Shown: positions 9,211-19,325, counted from the stretch's first letter. The stretch is 64,000 nucleotides of DNA from Pseudovibrio axinellae (GCF_900110875.1 NZ_FOFM01000004.1:248001-312000); one strand, 5' to 3'. Made by a program: numbers and translations. The notes: generated by a model not told the origin, from the sequence alone.

Positions 9211-11661
9211 ATGAGATTATTTTTGAAGTTCATTGGATATCTCTTTGGGATTTCAGTTGTTCTGGGGCTGATTGCAGCTGCCGGACTGTGGATTTATCTC
9301 AATGACATAACCAAGGATCTGCCGGACTATACGGCGTTGAAGGATTACGAACCGCCGGTAATGACGCGTGTGCATGCCGCTGACGGTAATCTTATGTATG
9401 AGTTTGCCCGTGAACGGCGTTTGTTCATTCCTATCCAGGCTATCCCTGACCGTGTGAAACAAGCGTTTTTGTCTGCTGAGGACAAAAACTTCTACGACCA
9501 CATTGGGATTGATCCTTGGGGCATCGGCCGTGCGATTGTTACAAACTTGCGCAATAGTGGCTCGGGGCGTCGTCTCGTTGGTGCGTCAACTATTACGCAG
9601 CAGGTTGCAAAGAACTTCCTTCTTTCGAGTGAGCAGAAATATGAGCGCAAGATCAAAGAGGCGCTTCTTGCTCTGCGTATTGAGCAGGCATTTACGAAGG
9701 ATGAAATCCTAGAGCTTTACCTCAACGAGATTTATCTCGGAGTTGGTGCTTATGGGGTTGGTGCGGCCTCGTTGATCCTCTTTGACAAATCTGTTCATGA
9801 ACTGACCTTGGAAGAGATTGCCTATCTCGCTGCCGTTCCTAAGGGACCTTCTAACTACCATCCATACCGATACCGGGACCGCGCGATTGAGCGACGTAAC
9901 TGGGTTATCGACCGGATGGTGGAGAACGGTTATGCGAGCGTTCAAGAAGGCATCGAAGCTAAAGCGAAGCCTTTGGATGTTAAACTGCGCGCAACTGGTA
10001 ACCTCGTAAAAGGTTCTGAGTATTTTTCTGAGGCAGTTCGGCGTCAGCTTGCTGCGCGATACGGTGAGGAAAAGCTCTACGAAGACGGACTTTCAGTCCG
10101 CACGTCGCTTGATCCCGATATGCAGTTGAAAGCGCGCGAGGCCTTGCGTGATGGTCTGGTCCGTTTTGATCAGCAGCGCGGTAAGTGGCGTGGCCCGATT
10201 TCTAAGATTGAAATAGCTTCCAATGACTGGGGAGCGGCTCTGGACAAAGTCCAAACTCTTAACGATGTTGGTGAGTGGACGAGTGCGGTTGTTCTTTCTG
10301 TGAGCAACCAAAAGGCTGTAGTTGGCCTCCGACCGAAGCGGCTTGTTAACCGGCAGCTTTCGACCGAACGCGTTCGTGCTGAGATTCAGCTGGGTGATAT
10401 GAAGTGGGCTCGGGTCAACGGCAGAGCGCCTCGTAACATTCAGGAAGTGCTAAGCTCTGGCGACGTGATTTATGTCCAGCGGTTGAAAAGCGGGAAATAT
10501 GTTCTGAGGCAGGTTCCTGAGGTTTCTGGTGCACTGGTTGCAATGGATCCTAACACTGGGCGTGTGCTTGCTCTTGTGGGTGGCTTCAGCTTCAATGACA
10601 GCCAGTTCAACCGTGCCACTCAGGCATGGCGTCAGCCCGGATCCGCGTTTAAGCCATTTGTTTACGCCGCAGCGCTTGATAACGGTTATACCCCGTCCTC
10701 GGTGGTTCTTGATGCACCGTTTGAGCTTGAGCAAGGCGGTAGCCAGGGTACCTGGCGTCCGAAAAACTACGGCGGAAAATACTACGGTCCATCTACCTTG
10801 CGTACAGGGATTGAGTTGTCCCGTAACGTGATGACAGTTCGCCTCGCTGAAGATATGGGCATGGACCTTGTTGCAGGATATGCACGCAGCTTTGGTATTG
10901 ACGACAATATGATGCCTGTGCTTTCCATGTCTCTTGGGGCAGGGGAAACCACTGTTATGCGTATGACAGCTGCATACTCGATGTTGGCTAATGGTGGCCG
11001 CCGCGTGCAGCCGACATTGATCGACCGGATACAGACTCGTCACGGTGAGACTGTCTATCAAAATGATCAGCTTGTTTGCACAGATTGCTCGGAAGAATAT
11101 TGGGACAATCAGCCTGAACCGCATCTAATTGATACGCGTGAGCAGGTGCTTGATCCGATGACGGCTTACCAGATCACTTCGATGATGGAAGGTGTTGTCA
11201 AGCGCGGTACTGCAACTAGCGTAAAAGCGGTTGGGCGCCCCGTTGCAGGTAAAACTGGCACAACGAACGATGAGCGCGATGCTTGGTTTGTTGGCTTTAC
11301 TCCTGAGCTCACTGTTGGCGTCTTCGTTGGTTATGATACGCCGCGTCCAATGGGGCGTGGGGCTACTGGTGGTCAGGTCGCGGCTCCTATCTTTACAGCG
11401 TTCATGAAGGATGCTTTGAAGGATGTTCCGCCGCTGGAGTTCCGTGTTCCAAACGGTTTGCGTCTGGTCTCGATCAATCGGCGTACCGGGTTGCTTGCAA
11501 ATTCAGGTGATCCAGGGACTATCCTAGAAGCGTTTAAGCCTGGGACATCGCCTCCGGAAAGCTATTCGATTATTGGCTTCCAAGATGAGATTGGAATCCA
11601 GCAGGAACTTTCACCTGAAGCCGGGCGCGCGGTTATGTCTGGGACAGGCGGTCTTTACTAA
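9211..11661 (+). CDS. mrcA: Penicillin-binding protein 1A (class A transglycosylase/transpeptidase)
   Basis: This 816-residue bifunctional enzyme polymerises glycan strands and cross-links peptides in the periplasm. One membrane anchor is at about residues 5-27. The glycosyltransferase 51 domain shows the catalytic E-D-K-N-F-Y motif near residue 90 and the E-I-Y-L-G motif near 170. An OB-like segment follows at about 290-420. The transpeptidase domain has S-A-F-K near 477 (active serine and lysine), S-R-N near 537 and K-T-G-T-T near 681. Length and domain order match PBP1A of alphaproteobacteria. prfB follows 150 bp downstream. No clear terminator separates them. Confidence 0.95.
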   Translation: MRLFLKFIGYLFGISVVLGLIAAAGLWIYLNDITKDLPDYTALKDYEPPVMTRVHAADGNLMYEFARERRLFIPIQAIPDRVKQAFLSAEDKNFYDHIGIDPWGIGRAIVTNLRNSGSGRRLVGASTITQQVAKNFLLSSEQKYERKIKEALLALRIEQAFTKDEILELYLNEIYLGVGAYGVGAASLILFDKSVHELTLEEIAYLAAVPKGPSNYHPYRYRDRAIERRNWVIDRMVENGYASVQEGIEAKAKPLDVKLRATGNLVKGSEYFSEAVRRQLAARYGEEKLYEDGLSVRTSLDPDMQLKAREALRDGLVRFDQQRGKWRGPISKIEIASNDWGAALDKVQTLNDVGEWTSAVVLSVSNQKAVVGLRPKRLVNRQLSTERVRAEIQLGDMKWARVNGRAPRNIQEVLSSGDVIYVQRLKSGKYVLRQVPEVSGALVAMDPNTGRVLALVGGFSFNDSQFNRATQAWRQPGSAFKPFVYAAALDNGYTPSSVVLDAPFELEQGGSQGTWRPKNYGGKYYGPSTLRTGIELSRNVMTVRLAEDMGMDLVAGYARSFGIDDNMMPVLSMSLGAGETTVMRMTAAYSMLANGGRRVQPTLIDRIQTRHGETVYQNDQLVCTDCSEEYWDNQPEPHLIDTREQVLDPMTAYQITSMMEGVVKRGTATSVKAVGRPVAGKTGTTNDERDAWFVGFTPELTVGVFVGYDTPRPMGRGATGGQVAAPIFTAFMKDALKDVPPLEFRVPNGLRLVSINRRTGLLANSGDPGTILEAFKPGTSPPESYSIIGFQDEIGIQQELSPEAGRAVMSGTGGLY

Positions 11662-11811
11662 AACTCTTGATGGGCTGGTCGTACAAGGTGTGCGACCAGC
11701 CCACAGTTTCTGTGGTCTGCCTGATTGCAGAAATGACCTGCTGCGACTATGTTCGCAACACACGCAGTGTTATTGACTGCAAGATTGTTTTTCAAAATAG
11801 TGAGGTATCCG

Positions 11812-12943
11812 ATGCGCGCCGAAATGGAGGCCATCGTCGACGAAATCAAGCAGGCTATAAGCCTGCTGAGGAGGCATCTTTGACTGGGACGTTGCACTTG
11901 TCCGTCTAGATGAACTCAACGCGCTTTCTGAGGACCCAGCTCTTTGGAATGACCCTACCAATGCTCAAAAATTGATGCGTGAACGCCAGCAGCTTGATGA
12001 CGGCATCGGTGGTGTGCGCAAGCTGGAGCAAGATCTCGTCGACAATCAGGAATTGATTGAAATGGGCGAGATGGAGGATGATCAGTCTGTTGTTGACGAG
12101 GCTGAGAGTTCTTTGCGGGTTATGCTTGAGCAGGTCAATAAGTTGCAGCTGCAGTCATTGCTGTCTGGTGAAGCTGACGGAAACGACACCTATATCGAGA
12201 TTAACTCCGGTGCAGGTGGTACTGAAAGTCAGGATTGGGCCAGCATGCTGTTGCGCATGTATCGTCGTTGGGGTGAGCAGCACGGCTATAAAGTTGAGCT
12301 GATGGAATACAACGATGGCGAAGAAGCTGGGATTAAATCGGCGACCTTACTTATCAAGGGCGAGAATGCCTACGGCTGGATGAAGACTGAAGCCGGTGTG
12401 CATCGTCTGGTTCGTATCTCTCCTTACGACTCAAATGCGCGGCGTCATACCTCCTTTGCGTCTGTCTGGGTTTACCCGGTTATTGATGACAGCATCAATA
12501 TCGAGGTCAACGAAAGTGACTGTCGCATTGATACCTACCGCGCGTCTGGCGCCGGTGGTCAGCACGTCAACACGACGGACTCAGCTGTGCGCATAACGCA
12601 TAATCCGTCTGGTATTGTCGTGCAGTGCCAGAATGAACGTTCACAGCATAAAAACCGCGCGACAGCTTGGGATATGTTACGTGCTCGGCTTTATGAAGCT
12701 GAGTTGCAGCGCCGTGAAGAGCAGGCGAGCAAAGATGCTGCATCCAAGACTGATATCGGTTGGGGGCATCAAATTCGCTCCTATGTTTTGCAGCCATATC
12801 AGTTGGTCAAGGACTTGAGAACCGGTGTTGAGAGTACGGCACCACAAGACGTGCTGGACGGCGCTCTAGACAAGTTCATGGAAGCGACCTTGGCTCATAG
12901 GGCTTTTGGTAATGCCCCTGCAGCGATTGAGGACCTAAGCTAG
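11812..12943 (+). CDS. prfB: Peptide chain release factor 2, made by programmed +1 frameshift
   Basis: RF2 ends translation at UGA and UAA. The gene is in two frames. Frame one runs from the ATG at 11812 for 23 codons to an in-frame TGA at 11881. An internal Shine-Dalgarno AGGAGG (11869-11874) sits three nucleotides before the slip site CTT TGA C (11878-11884), the classical autoregulatory layout. After +1 slippage, translation continues from GAC at 11882 to the stop at 12943, giving about 376 residues. The S-P-F-equivalent anticodon region is in the second domain, and the catalytic G-G-Q is near residue 247 (G-A-G-G-Q-H-V-N). Low RF2 favours the shift and so restores RF2. A terminator shared with the convergent M23 gene follows. 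Confidence 0.97.
11869..11884 (+). promoter_or_regulatory. prfB programmed frameshift site
   Basis: AGGAGG, three spacer nucleotides, then CTT TGA C. This matches the known bacterial RF2 recoding signal in sequence and spacing. The frame-zero peptide of 23 residues would end here if no shift occurs. Confidence 0.97.
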
Positions 12944-12965
12944 GTCTTTTTCATCTCGCTAACTT

Positions 12966-13000
12966 TAAAAAGCCCCGGAACTTAGTTTCGGGGCTTTTTT
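12966..13000. terminator. Bidirectional terminator between prfB and the M23 peptidase gene
   Basis: The arms AGCCCCG (12971-12977) and CGGGGCT, with a near-complementary extension, have A-rich sequence on the left and six T on the right. It can end transcription from both sides. Confidence 0.9.
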
Positions 13001-13018
13001 AGCAATGGGCGGGAAGGC

Positions 13019-14305
13019 TTATGGCAGGTTAAGCGCGATCTTGGTATTGTGTGATGGCCTGAAAATTGCTGCTAATCTATCGCCGGTGCGTATGAAACGC
13101 ATTGGATCGATTGGGCTTCCGTTTAGGCGTACTTCATAATGAAGGTGCGGACCTGTTGAACGACCCGTGCTGCCTACCGTTCCAACGATGTCGCCAATGT
13201 TTACTCTCTGCCCTTTGCTCACCAGTATTTTCTGCATGTGGGCGTAGCGGGTGACGAGACCGTTGTCGTGGACAATCTCTACAGAAAGCCCGTAGCCCCC
13301 GTTGTATTTTGAAAGTGAAATTATCCCAGAGCCTGTGGCCTTTATTGGTGTATTTCTTGGGGCCTTAAAGTCTATACCCGTGTGGATGGCAGTTCTTCCC
13401 AAAAACGGGTCCGTTCTCGCCCCGTACGTGCTGGATATGGTGAAGTTGGGAAGGGGCCGTGCGAACGGAAGAGCGTTAACTTTTGTGTTGAGCTGAATTC
13501 TTTGTTCGATGATCTGCCGTGCTGCTATCATGCTGCTGCTGAGGTCACTTGTTTGGAGGTCTTGGTACACCCCGCCAGTGGACGATTGGAGGTAGGTAAA
13601 TGTTGTTTGCGCTACTCCGGCATTTTTAAGTAGAGTACTAACGCGTTTTATATCATCGAGTGCAGCTTGTGTGTAAGCTGCAAGTAGCTGCTGAGCCTGC
13701 CTTTGTTTTGTGTTGAGCGCAGCTGATGGAGTGTTCTGCTGAGCCATAGGCTTGGTTGGTGCTGTCAGCGTTTGCAGAAGACCGGAGGCAGCCATACTGC
13801 GTGGCTTTTGAGTGTATGACAGTGTTGTGATGGGGGCTGAACTATTGTTAGCTCCCTGAGGTTTTCTTTTCGGAGAGGGGGGAGCGAGCGAAAGAAAGAG
13901 GTTCGAGCTTTCTGCGAGATTGACGAGTGCTTCTATTTCCAAGACCTGTTGTAGTGCTTCTTGTTGATCTTGACTGTTAGCACTGTCCTGCTTTGCCTCA
14001 CGTTGCCCTATTCGACCACGGAGTTCGCTTAGCTGAATTTTTAGGTCTTGTATTTCGCTTTGGTAGTTTTTTAAGAGTGCTCTTTCTCTGGATAAGGTGG
14101 AGTTAAACTTTATCTCGCTGAGCGATTGCTGAAAATTGCTTGCCAAAACTGCGGAGACCACTGCGGACATTGTAAGACCGGAGAGCCAGTAAGCCATCGG
14201 TGGAATTACCGATAGCTCAGCTTTGATGCGTGAGAGCCATGCGGGGCTATCTAACTTTAATTGATTGTAATTGTTCGAAAAATCACTGCAGCTAGAAAGT
14301 TTCAT
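13019..14305 (-). CDS. Membrane-anchored M23-family peptidase with coiled coil
   Basis: This 428-residue protein has one hydrophobic anchor at about residues 36-55, a coiled-coil stretch rich in S/E/Q/L at about 65-120, a low-complexity linker, and a C-terminal LytM/M23 domain. The zinc site is intact: H-T-G-I-D (H and D ligands) near residue 308 and H-L-H-Y-E near 389, with a G-R-S-T-G-P segment before it. M23 enzymes cut peptide cross-links of peptidoglycan, and intact ligands argue for a real hydrolase rather than an EnvC-like activator. Similar coiled-coil M23 proteins help in septum splitting or cell-shape control. It is transcribed leftward after the DUF455/Bcp pair, with a 117-bp gap. 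Confidence 0.88.
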   Translation of the reverse strand: MKLSSCSDFSNNYNQLKLDSPAWLSRIKAELSVIPPMAYWLSGLTMSAVVSAVLASNFQQSLSEIKFNSTLSRERALLKNYQSEIQDLKIQLSELRGRIGQREAKQDSANSQDQQEALQQVLEIEALVNLAESSNLFLSLAPPSPKRKPQGANNSSAPITTLSYTQKPRSMAASGLLQTLTAPTKPMAQQNTPSAALNTKQRQAQQLLAAYTQAALDDIKRVSTLLKNAGVAQTTFTYLQSSTGGVYQDLQTSDLSSSMIAARQIIEQRIQLNTKVNALPFARPLPNFTISSTYGARTDPFLGRTAIHTGIDFKAPRNTPIKATGSGIISLSKYNGGYGLSVEIVHDNGLVTRYAHMQKILVSKGQRVNIGDIVGTVGSTGRSTGPHLHYEVRLNGSPIDPMRFIRTGDRLAAIFRPSHNTKIALNLP

Positions 14306-14422
14306 CGGATGACCACTTGCTCAGTTTGCCCGCTGGTGATGATTTGTTAAGTTCAATTAAAGTTAGGTATGGTTAATAAAGTCTAAGCGTTGTGTGTCGC
14401 CAAGCTCGTTTGGGCAATGTCA

Positions 14423-15307
14423 TCAGGTGAGTTTGATAAGCGGGCGATAAAAGCCTGGCGTCAAGCCGGCTTCAGATCTAGCCCTGTCATTGAATGGGGG
14501 TTTGAGCAGCCCCTTAAAGTGTTTTCTTACCAACTGATGGAAGCAAGGTTCAGGCCGTACCCGTTGGCGATCACACATGAACCGAAACCACTTTGCGCCA
14601 AATGCAACGTGCCCTTTTTCATCACGGTAGATAACATGCAAAACACTAGCGGTGTCTTCGTCGCCACTTGCAATTGCCTTGTCGATCATTGACGGGGTGA
14701 TGTCCAGGCCTCGTGCTTCGAGCACCAACGGGATGATCGCGAGGCGAGCTGTCAGGTCATCACCAGTTGATTGGGCAGCTTGCCACAGGCCGTCGTGCGC
14801 GGGCAGGTCGCCATACGTGTGGCCTAGTTTTGCCAAGCGATCCTGAATGAGAGTGAAGTGTTTGGCTTCCTCTAATCCCACGCGCACAAAATCATCATAG
14901 TAGGAACGTGGCATCGGGACATGAGTGAAGCGGCCAATAAGGTCCCAGGTTAGGTCAATCGCGTTTAACTCTATATGAGCAAGCGAGTGAAGAAGGGCAA
15001 CTTTGCCATTTTTACCGCCTATCGCCCGCTTGGGCATATTACGAGGGGGAAGAAGCTGTGGTTTCAATGGGCGCCCAGGACGCTCGGGCATAGGTTTTTC
15101 TGCGGTCCCTCTGGAGATGGAGAGGGCACCTTTAAACCATTTGTTAGCCATGTAGTAAGCTAGAGTAACCTTAAGATCGAGGTCCGGTGTTGCTAGGATC
15201 TGACGAGCTCCGTCCTTTAGAGACTTTACGCTCGTGTTCTCTGGGAGATTAAGATGCGCCTGACCTGCAAACGCATCTGATTCATTCTTGCCCGGTAGTT
15301 TTGGCAT
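14423..15307 (-). CDS. DUF455-family ferritin-like protein
   Basis: This 294-residue protein has ferritin-like carboxylate/histidine motifs: H-I-E-L-N-A-I-D, then E-E-A-K-H, and later D-E-K-G-H. Together these resemble a di-iron four-helix bundle. The biochemical function of DUF455 is not established to my knowledge. The start is 3 bp after the stop of the bcp gene, so the two are translated from one mRNA. That link suggests a role in oxidative or metal stress, by inference only. Confidence 0.82.
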   Translation of the reverse strand: MPKLPGKNESDAFAGQAHLNLPENTSVKSLKDGARQILATPDLDLKVTLAYYMANKWFKGALSISRGTAEKPMPERPGRPLKPQLLPPRNMPKRAIGGKNGKVALLHSLAHIELNAIDLTWDLIGRFTHVPMPRSYYDDFVRVGLEEAKHFTLIQDRLAKLGHTYGDLPAHDGLWQAAQSTGDDLTARLAIIPLVLEARGLDITPSMIDKAIASGDEDTASVLHVIYRDEKGHVAFGAKWFRFMCDRQRVRPEPCFHQLVRKHFKGLLKPPFNDRARSEAGLTPGFYRPLIKLT

Positions 15308-15310
15308 TGT

Positions 15311-15808
15311 TTATTTGCTCAGATTTTCCAGTTCTTCCAAGACCTTCTCGACGTGTCCGGGAACGCGGACTTTGCGCCAAATCTTGACAATCTTGCCTTC
15401 TTTATCTATGAGAAATGTGGAGCGTTCAACGCCCATGTACTTCTTTCCGTACATGTTTTTCTCTACCCAGACGCCGTAGGTGTGGCAGACTTCTTTCTCG
15501 GTGTCTGCCCCAAGTGTGACAGTTAGTCCGTGTTTCGCCTTAAACTTGTCATGCTTTAATGTTGTATCAGGCGAGATACCGATGATTTCAGTGTGGTGTT
15601 TTTTTAACTCTGCCGACTGGTCGGTAAAGGCTATTGCTTCTTTCGTACAACCAGGTGTGTCATCCTTTGGATAAAAATAAAGGACGACAGGCTGGCCTAT
15701 ATGTTCTGATAGGGTGAATTGTCCTTGCGAATCTGTGGCAATAGTGAAGTCTGGTGCGTGCATCCCTTCCTGCGGTAAGGAAGGTGTAGCATCTTTCGTA
15801 TCAGGCAT
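15311..15808 (-). CDS. bcp: Thioredoxin-dependent peroxiredoxin of the Bcp/PrxQ family
   Basis: This 165-residue cytoplasmic peroxidase reduces hydrogen peroxide and organic peroxides with electrons from thioredoxin. The peroxidatic site is D-D-T-P-G-C-T-K-E with Cys54. E. coli Bcp has its resolving cysteine five residues later, but here that position is Phe/Ile-like sequence without cysteine. The only other cysteine is Cys108 (E-V-C-H-T-Y). So the enzyme may be 1-Cys, may use Cys108, or may resolve with an outside thiol. It is the first gene of a pair with the DUF455 gene. Confidence 0.93.
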   Translation of the reverse strand: MPDTKDATPSLPQEGMHAPDFTIATDSQGQFTLSEHIGQPVVLYFYPKDDTPGCTKEAIAFTDQSAELKKHHTEIIGISPDTTLKHDKFKAKHGLTVTLGADTEKEVCHTYGVWVEKNMYGKKYMGVERSTFLIDKEGKIVKIWRKVRVPGHVEKVLEELENLSK

Positions 15809-16042
15809 GATCCATTTGCTCCTGGGACGTCTCGTTGGTCTCTTCGGACTGGCTTTTTTGATAGATGGTGTTTGTTATTGAATATTTTTTCAAAGCGCCA
15901 TTGATCACGCAATGCTAGCGCAAGTTACGATTCGGACAAACTCGTAAGGACTGTTAAAACAGGGAATAAGATTCTGGCCGTTGATGTTGGGAACACAGTT
16001 GAGCTTGAGAGCTCTTCTTTAACACGCCGTTTAAAGCGCCGC
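15809..16042. other. Divergent spacer between bcp and the AsmA-like gene
   Basis: These 234 bp should hold the promoters of both divergent genes; I cannot assign boxes. In the frame of the AsmA-like gene it is open from 15905 without any ATG, GTG or TTG, which matters for that gene's start. Confidence 0.4.
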
Positions 16043-19000
16043 GTGGGCTGGGGTGTTGTTTGCGTCATTCTACTTTTAGCGATTGGGATTGGTAGTTACC
16101 GCGTCATGAGCGGACCGGTTTCCATACCGTATCTCGTAGATTGGGCCATTCGTCAGTTTGAAAACAAAGCGCTGAATGTGACTGTTGGCAGCGCAAAATT
16201 TGATTTGTTTGGAGAAAATGGCAGCCGCATTCTCCTAGAAGATTCGCTCATTCATATTAAGGGTCGAACGGCGGCGACTGTTTTGCTCCCTAAAGCTGAA
16301 ATTGGCATCAATTTATCCGGTCTTTTAACGGGCAACCTTGAAGTCACAAGCGTTGCGCTGGAGCGTCCCTCTGCGACAATCAAGCTCGTAAGTGGTTCGG
16401 AACCACTGCCGCGCGTTGAAAACCGTGTCGTTGCTATCGACAAGTTTAGTGTGATTGCTGTTGAGGAGCTGAAGCGTTGGCACCTTGAAAAGGTGGCAAT
16501 TAAGTACGGTCGGCTCGTTATTAATGCGCAGGGCGAAGAGTTTGTCGCTGACGGGATTGATGCAAACGCAGTGCTTTTGGACAATTTGTCTTTTGCGGTG
16601 AATGCAAAAATTGCAGGTCGTGAGGGTGACTGGTTTTGGGATTTGAAACGAACCGTTACGCCTGAAACGGGTGTGCGAGATATTTCGGTTACTCTTCGAG
16701 AGGCATCTCTACGGGATTTGTTGCCTACACATAGTTTTGCACAGGGTGATAAACTGGCTGATACGCGGTTGTTTATTGATGCGAACGCAGAGTTGTGGGC
16801 GACAGGCGAGTTTGTTGATGCAAATATGAGTGTTCGCACATCGCCTATCTTTATCCGCACAAGTCCCGATGATTCGATCACGATTGACGAAGCATTTCTT
16901 GACCTTAACTTACAACGAGACAATCCAGACATCGTGATTGGACGCTCTTACGTGCGCCGTCAAAATACACGTGTTGTGTTTGGAGGTATTTTACAGCCAC
17001 CTGTAACGGAGGGCGCTGAGTGGAATTATTCGCTTGGTTCCCGAGAGATAGTACTTGCACCTTCAGATGTTAAATCGCCGCCGCTTGTGTTTCCTGATGC
17101 CTATGCTTCAGGCACGTTTGACCCGCAGAACACACTCCTTACTATAACGCGTGCAAGGGCGGTTGGTCTTGATGCCGATATCAATGTTGCTGGCTCGTTT
17201 TATTATGGTCAGCCGGGCCCGTCTTTAGCGCTTTCCGTTTTTAGTCCGAGCTTGAGTTTCGGTGAACTGCTACAAGTCTGGCCGAGTGTTACTGCGCCAA
17301 AGACACGTAAATGGCTGGTCGACCACCTAGGGGTTGGCCGGGTCGATAATGCTTCTTTGGATGTTGCTGTTGGCCCGGAAGCATTTGATGGAGACCGCAG
17401 CACACCTGCTTGGCAGGGTGATGGTATTGTTGCGACGTTTGATGTGATTGACGGCTCTGTGAAGGCGCTGAACTCACTTCCAATGGTGAGGGACATCACC
17501 GGGTCTGGTAAGGTCGAGAACGAGACCTTCACGATTTCAGGCAGTGACGGTCATTTTCGCATGCAGGACGGAAATATTGTCAAGGTTCCTGAGGTCCAGT
17601 TTACGGTCAAAGAACTAGCAGCTCCTGAAGTAAAGCCAGCAGAGCTTTCGGTGTTGTTGACTGGGCGCGCTGATGACCTTGGAGTGCTTGCGGATTCAGA
17701 GCCAATTAATGCGTTGGAAGACTTAAAAGTGGTGCCTGCTGACCTTTCTGGTACTGGTGAGGTCCGGGTCGAGGCAGTTTTCCCTCTTGCTAAAGACCTT
17801 AAGGTAAAAGACGTTGTTTGGCGTACCAATTTAGTTCTCAAGGACTTCACTAGCAAAGCGAAGATCTCCGGTCAGGTCATAGAGAACGCTAACCTCATTG
17901 TTCAGGCAGATACAGAACAGACCCTGATTTCAGGCAAGGGCAAACTCAATGGCTTCCAGTCTGAAATTGATTTGAGCACGAGCCGTGGCGGTGATGGAGC
18001 TGATGATCGACAGGGTGTTAAGTTTGTTGCGAAGGCAAAAGACTTAAAAGAGTACGGGATCGATCTACAAGGTTACGTCAAGGGGCCTGTCAAAGTCAGC
18101 TATGAGGATACCGCTGGCACACAGGTGTTCGAGCTGGACCTTTCCAAAGCTGCGATCACAGTGCGTGAGGTTGGTTGGAGCAAGGCTGCGGGTGTTCGAG
18201 CCACTGCTCGGTTCCGCGTTACCACCTCAGGGAATGCAAAAACACTACATAACCTCTCGTTCCTTTCAGAAGGAGTTGAGGTGCGTGGCAATGTAAAGAT
18301 TGATGGAGCTGGAAAACTGGTTCTTGCGGATTTCTCTGCTTTCAATTTACGCCCCAGTGATAACGCAAAGATGACTGTTCGGCCTCGTCGGGGTGGTGGT
18401 TACAAAGTGGTCTTGAATGCAGAGCGGTTTGATGGACGATCTCTCTTAGGATCAATTAGCGCCAATAAGTCATCAGTGGGTGCTCAAAAAGGTGGCGACC
18501 TGACGGCCGTTGATCTCACGTTCAAGCGTTTGACTGGGTTCAGGGGCGTGCAGGCGCAAAATGTTCGTGTGGATGGGTTGTTGCGTGGCGGAAGCCCTGT
18601 GAACCTGGCTGTCAACGGCTCAACTTCGAGCCGAGGGAAGTTTAGCTTGTCGCTTGGTGGTTCGGGTAATCAACGTTTTGCAAAAGGGACGTTTAACAAT
18701 ACCGGTGAGTTTTTGAGGTTTATGGATGTCTTCCCGCGTATGCGCGGTGGGATTGGGAAACTTGACGTTAAGATGCCGAACAACACGAACTGGTCTGGTC
18801 AGCTTACAGTCAATAACTTTTCGATCACCGAAGACCCTGCAATTAAAGCTTTGAAGGGGATTGAGCCGAAAAAAGTTAAAGGTTCTCGTGATGGTGCGGT
18901 GTACTCTGCAGCTGTGAACTCAGGTGAGGCCTCCTTCCAGAAGATGAGGATACAGTTTGAGCGGAACGGTAATATCTTCAATGTCTCCAAGGGAACCTTA

Positions 19001-19276
19001 AGCGGTGCGATTATTGGCGGTACGTTTAGTGGGACTGCTAATCTAAAAAGCCGTCAGCTTGATATTACTGGCACGTTTGTTCCTGCTTACGCGATCAATA
19101 ACCTGTTTGCCAAGCTTCCTGTAATAGGCCTTATTTTGGGCGGTGGGAATTCTGATGAAGGATTGTTCGGCGTGACCTATAAACTGGACGGGACCTTTGA
19201 AAAACCAAAGTTTAAAGTCAATCCTGTGTCAGCTATTGCTCCTGGTGTGTTCCGGCGTATTTTTGAGTTTAAATAA
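16043..19276 (+). CDS. Large AsmA/YhdP-like envelope protein (DUF3971 and AsmA-like C-terminal region)
   Basis: This 1077-residue protein has an N-terminal membrane helix (about residues 2-22) and then a long, mostly beta-strand periplasmic body, as in AsmA, TamB and YhdP proteins, which bridge the envelope and are thought to move phospholipids between membranes. The last 150 residues, with G-T-F-S-G-T-A-N and a final F-R-R-I-F-E-F-K, look like the AsmA-like C-terminal region. The assigned GTG at 16043 has no ribosome site and leaves almost nothing before the membrane helix. The frame is open upstream: an AGGGAA at 15961 precedes ATT 15971 and CTG 15974, so a rare start giving about 23 more residues, including basic ones, is possible. 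Confidence 0.85.
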   Translation: MGWGVVCVILLLAIGIGSYRVMSGPVSIPYLVDWAIRQFENKALNVTVGSAKFDLFGENGSRILLEDSLIHIKGRTAATVLLPKAEIGINLSGLLTGNLEVTSVALERPSATIKLVSGSEPLPRVENRVVAIDKFSVIAVEELKRWHLEKVAIKYGRLVINAQGEEFVADGIDANAVLLDNLSFAVNAKIAGREGDWFWDLKRTVTPETGVRDISVTLREASLRDLLPTHSFAQGDKLADTRLFIDANAELWATGEFVDANMSVRTSPIFIRTSPDDSITIDEAFLDLNLQRDNPDIVIGRSYVRRQNTRVVFGGILQPPVTEGAEWNYSLGSREIVLAPSDVKSPPLVFPDAYASGTFDPQNTLLTITRARAVGLDADINVAGSFYYGQPGPSLALSVFSPSLSFGELLQVWPSVTAPKTRKWLVDHLGVGRVDNASLDVAVGPEAFDGDRSTPAWQGDGIVATFDVIDGSVKALNSLPMVRDITGSGKVENETFTISGSDGHFRMQDGNIVKVPEVQFTVKELAAPEVKPAELSVLLTGRADDLGVLADSEPINALEDLKVVPADLSGTGEVRVEAVFPLAKDLKVKDVVWRTNLVLKDFTSKAKISGQVIENANLIVQADTEQTLISGKGKLNGFQSEIDLSTSRGGDGADDRQGVKFVAKAKDLKEYGIDLQGYVKGPVKVSYEDTAGTQVFELDLSKAAITVREVGWSKAAGVRATARFRVTTSGNAKTLHNLSFLSEGVEVRGNVKIDGAGKLVLADFSAFNLRPSDNAKMTVRPRRGGGYKVVLNAERFDGRSLLGSISANKSSVGAQKGGDLTAVDLTFKRLTGFRGVQAQNVRVDGLLRGGSPVNLAVNGSTSSRGKFSLSLGGSGNQRFAKGTFNNTGEFLRFMDVFPRMRGGIGKLDVKMPNNTNWSGQLTVNNFSITEDPAIKALKGIEPKKVKGSRDGAVYSAAVNSGEASFQKMRIQFERNGNIFNVSKGTLSGAIIGGTFSGTANLKSRQLDITGTFVPAYAINNLFAKLPVIGLILGGGNSDEGLFGVTYKLDGTFEKPKFKVNPVSAIAPGVFRRIFEFK

Positions 19277-19325
19277 GCAATCCTTTCAAGGGGTTTTGAC
19301 CTTTTAATCTGAGATGAGCCAATAA

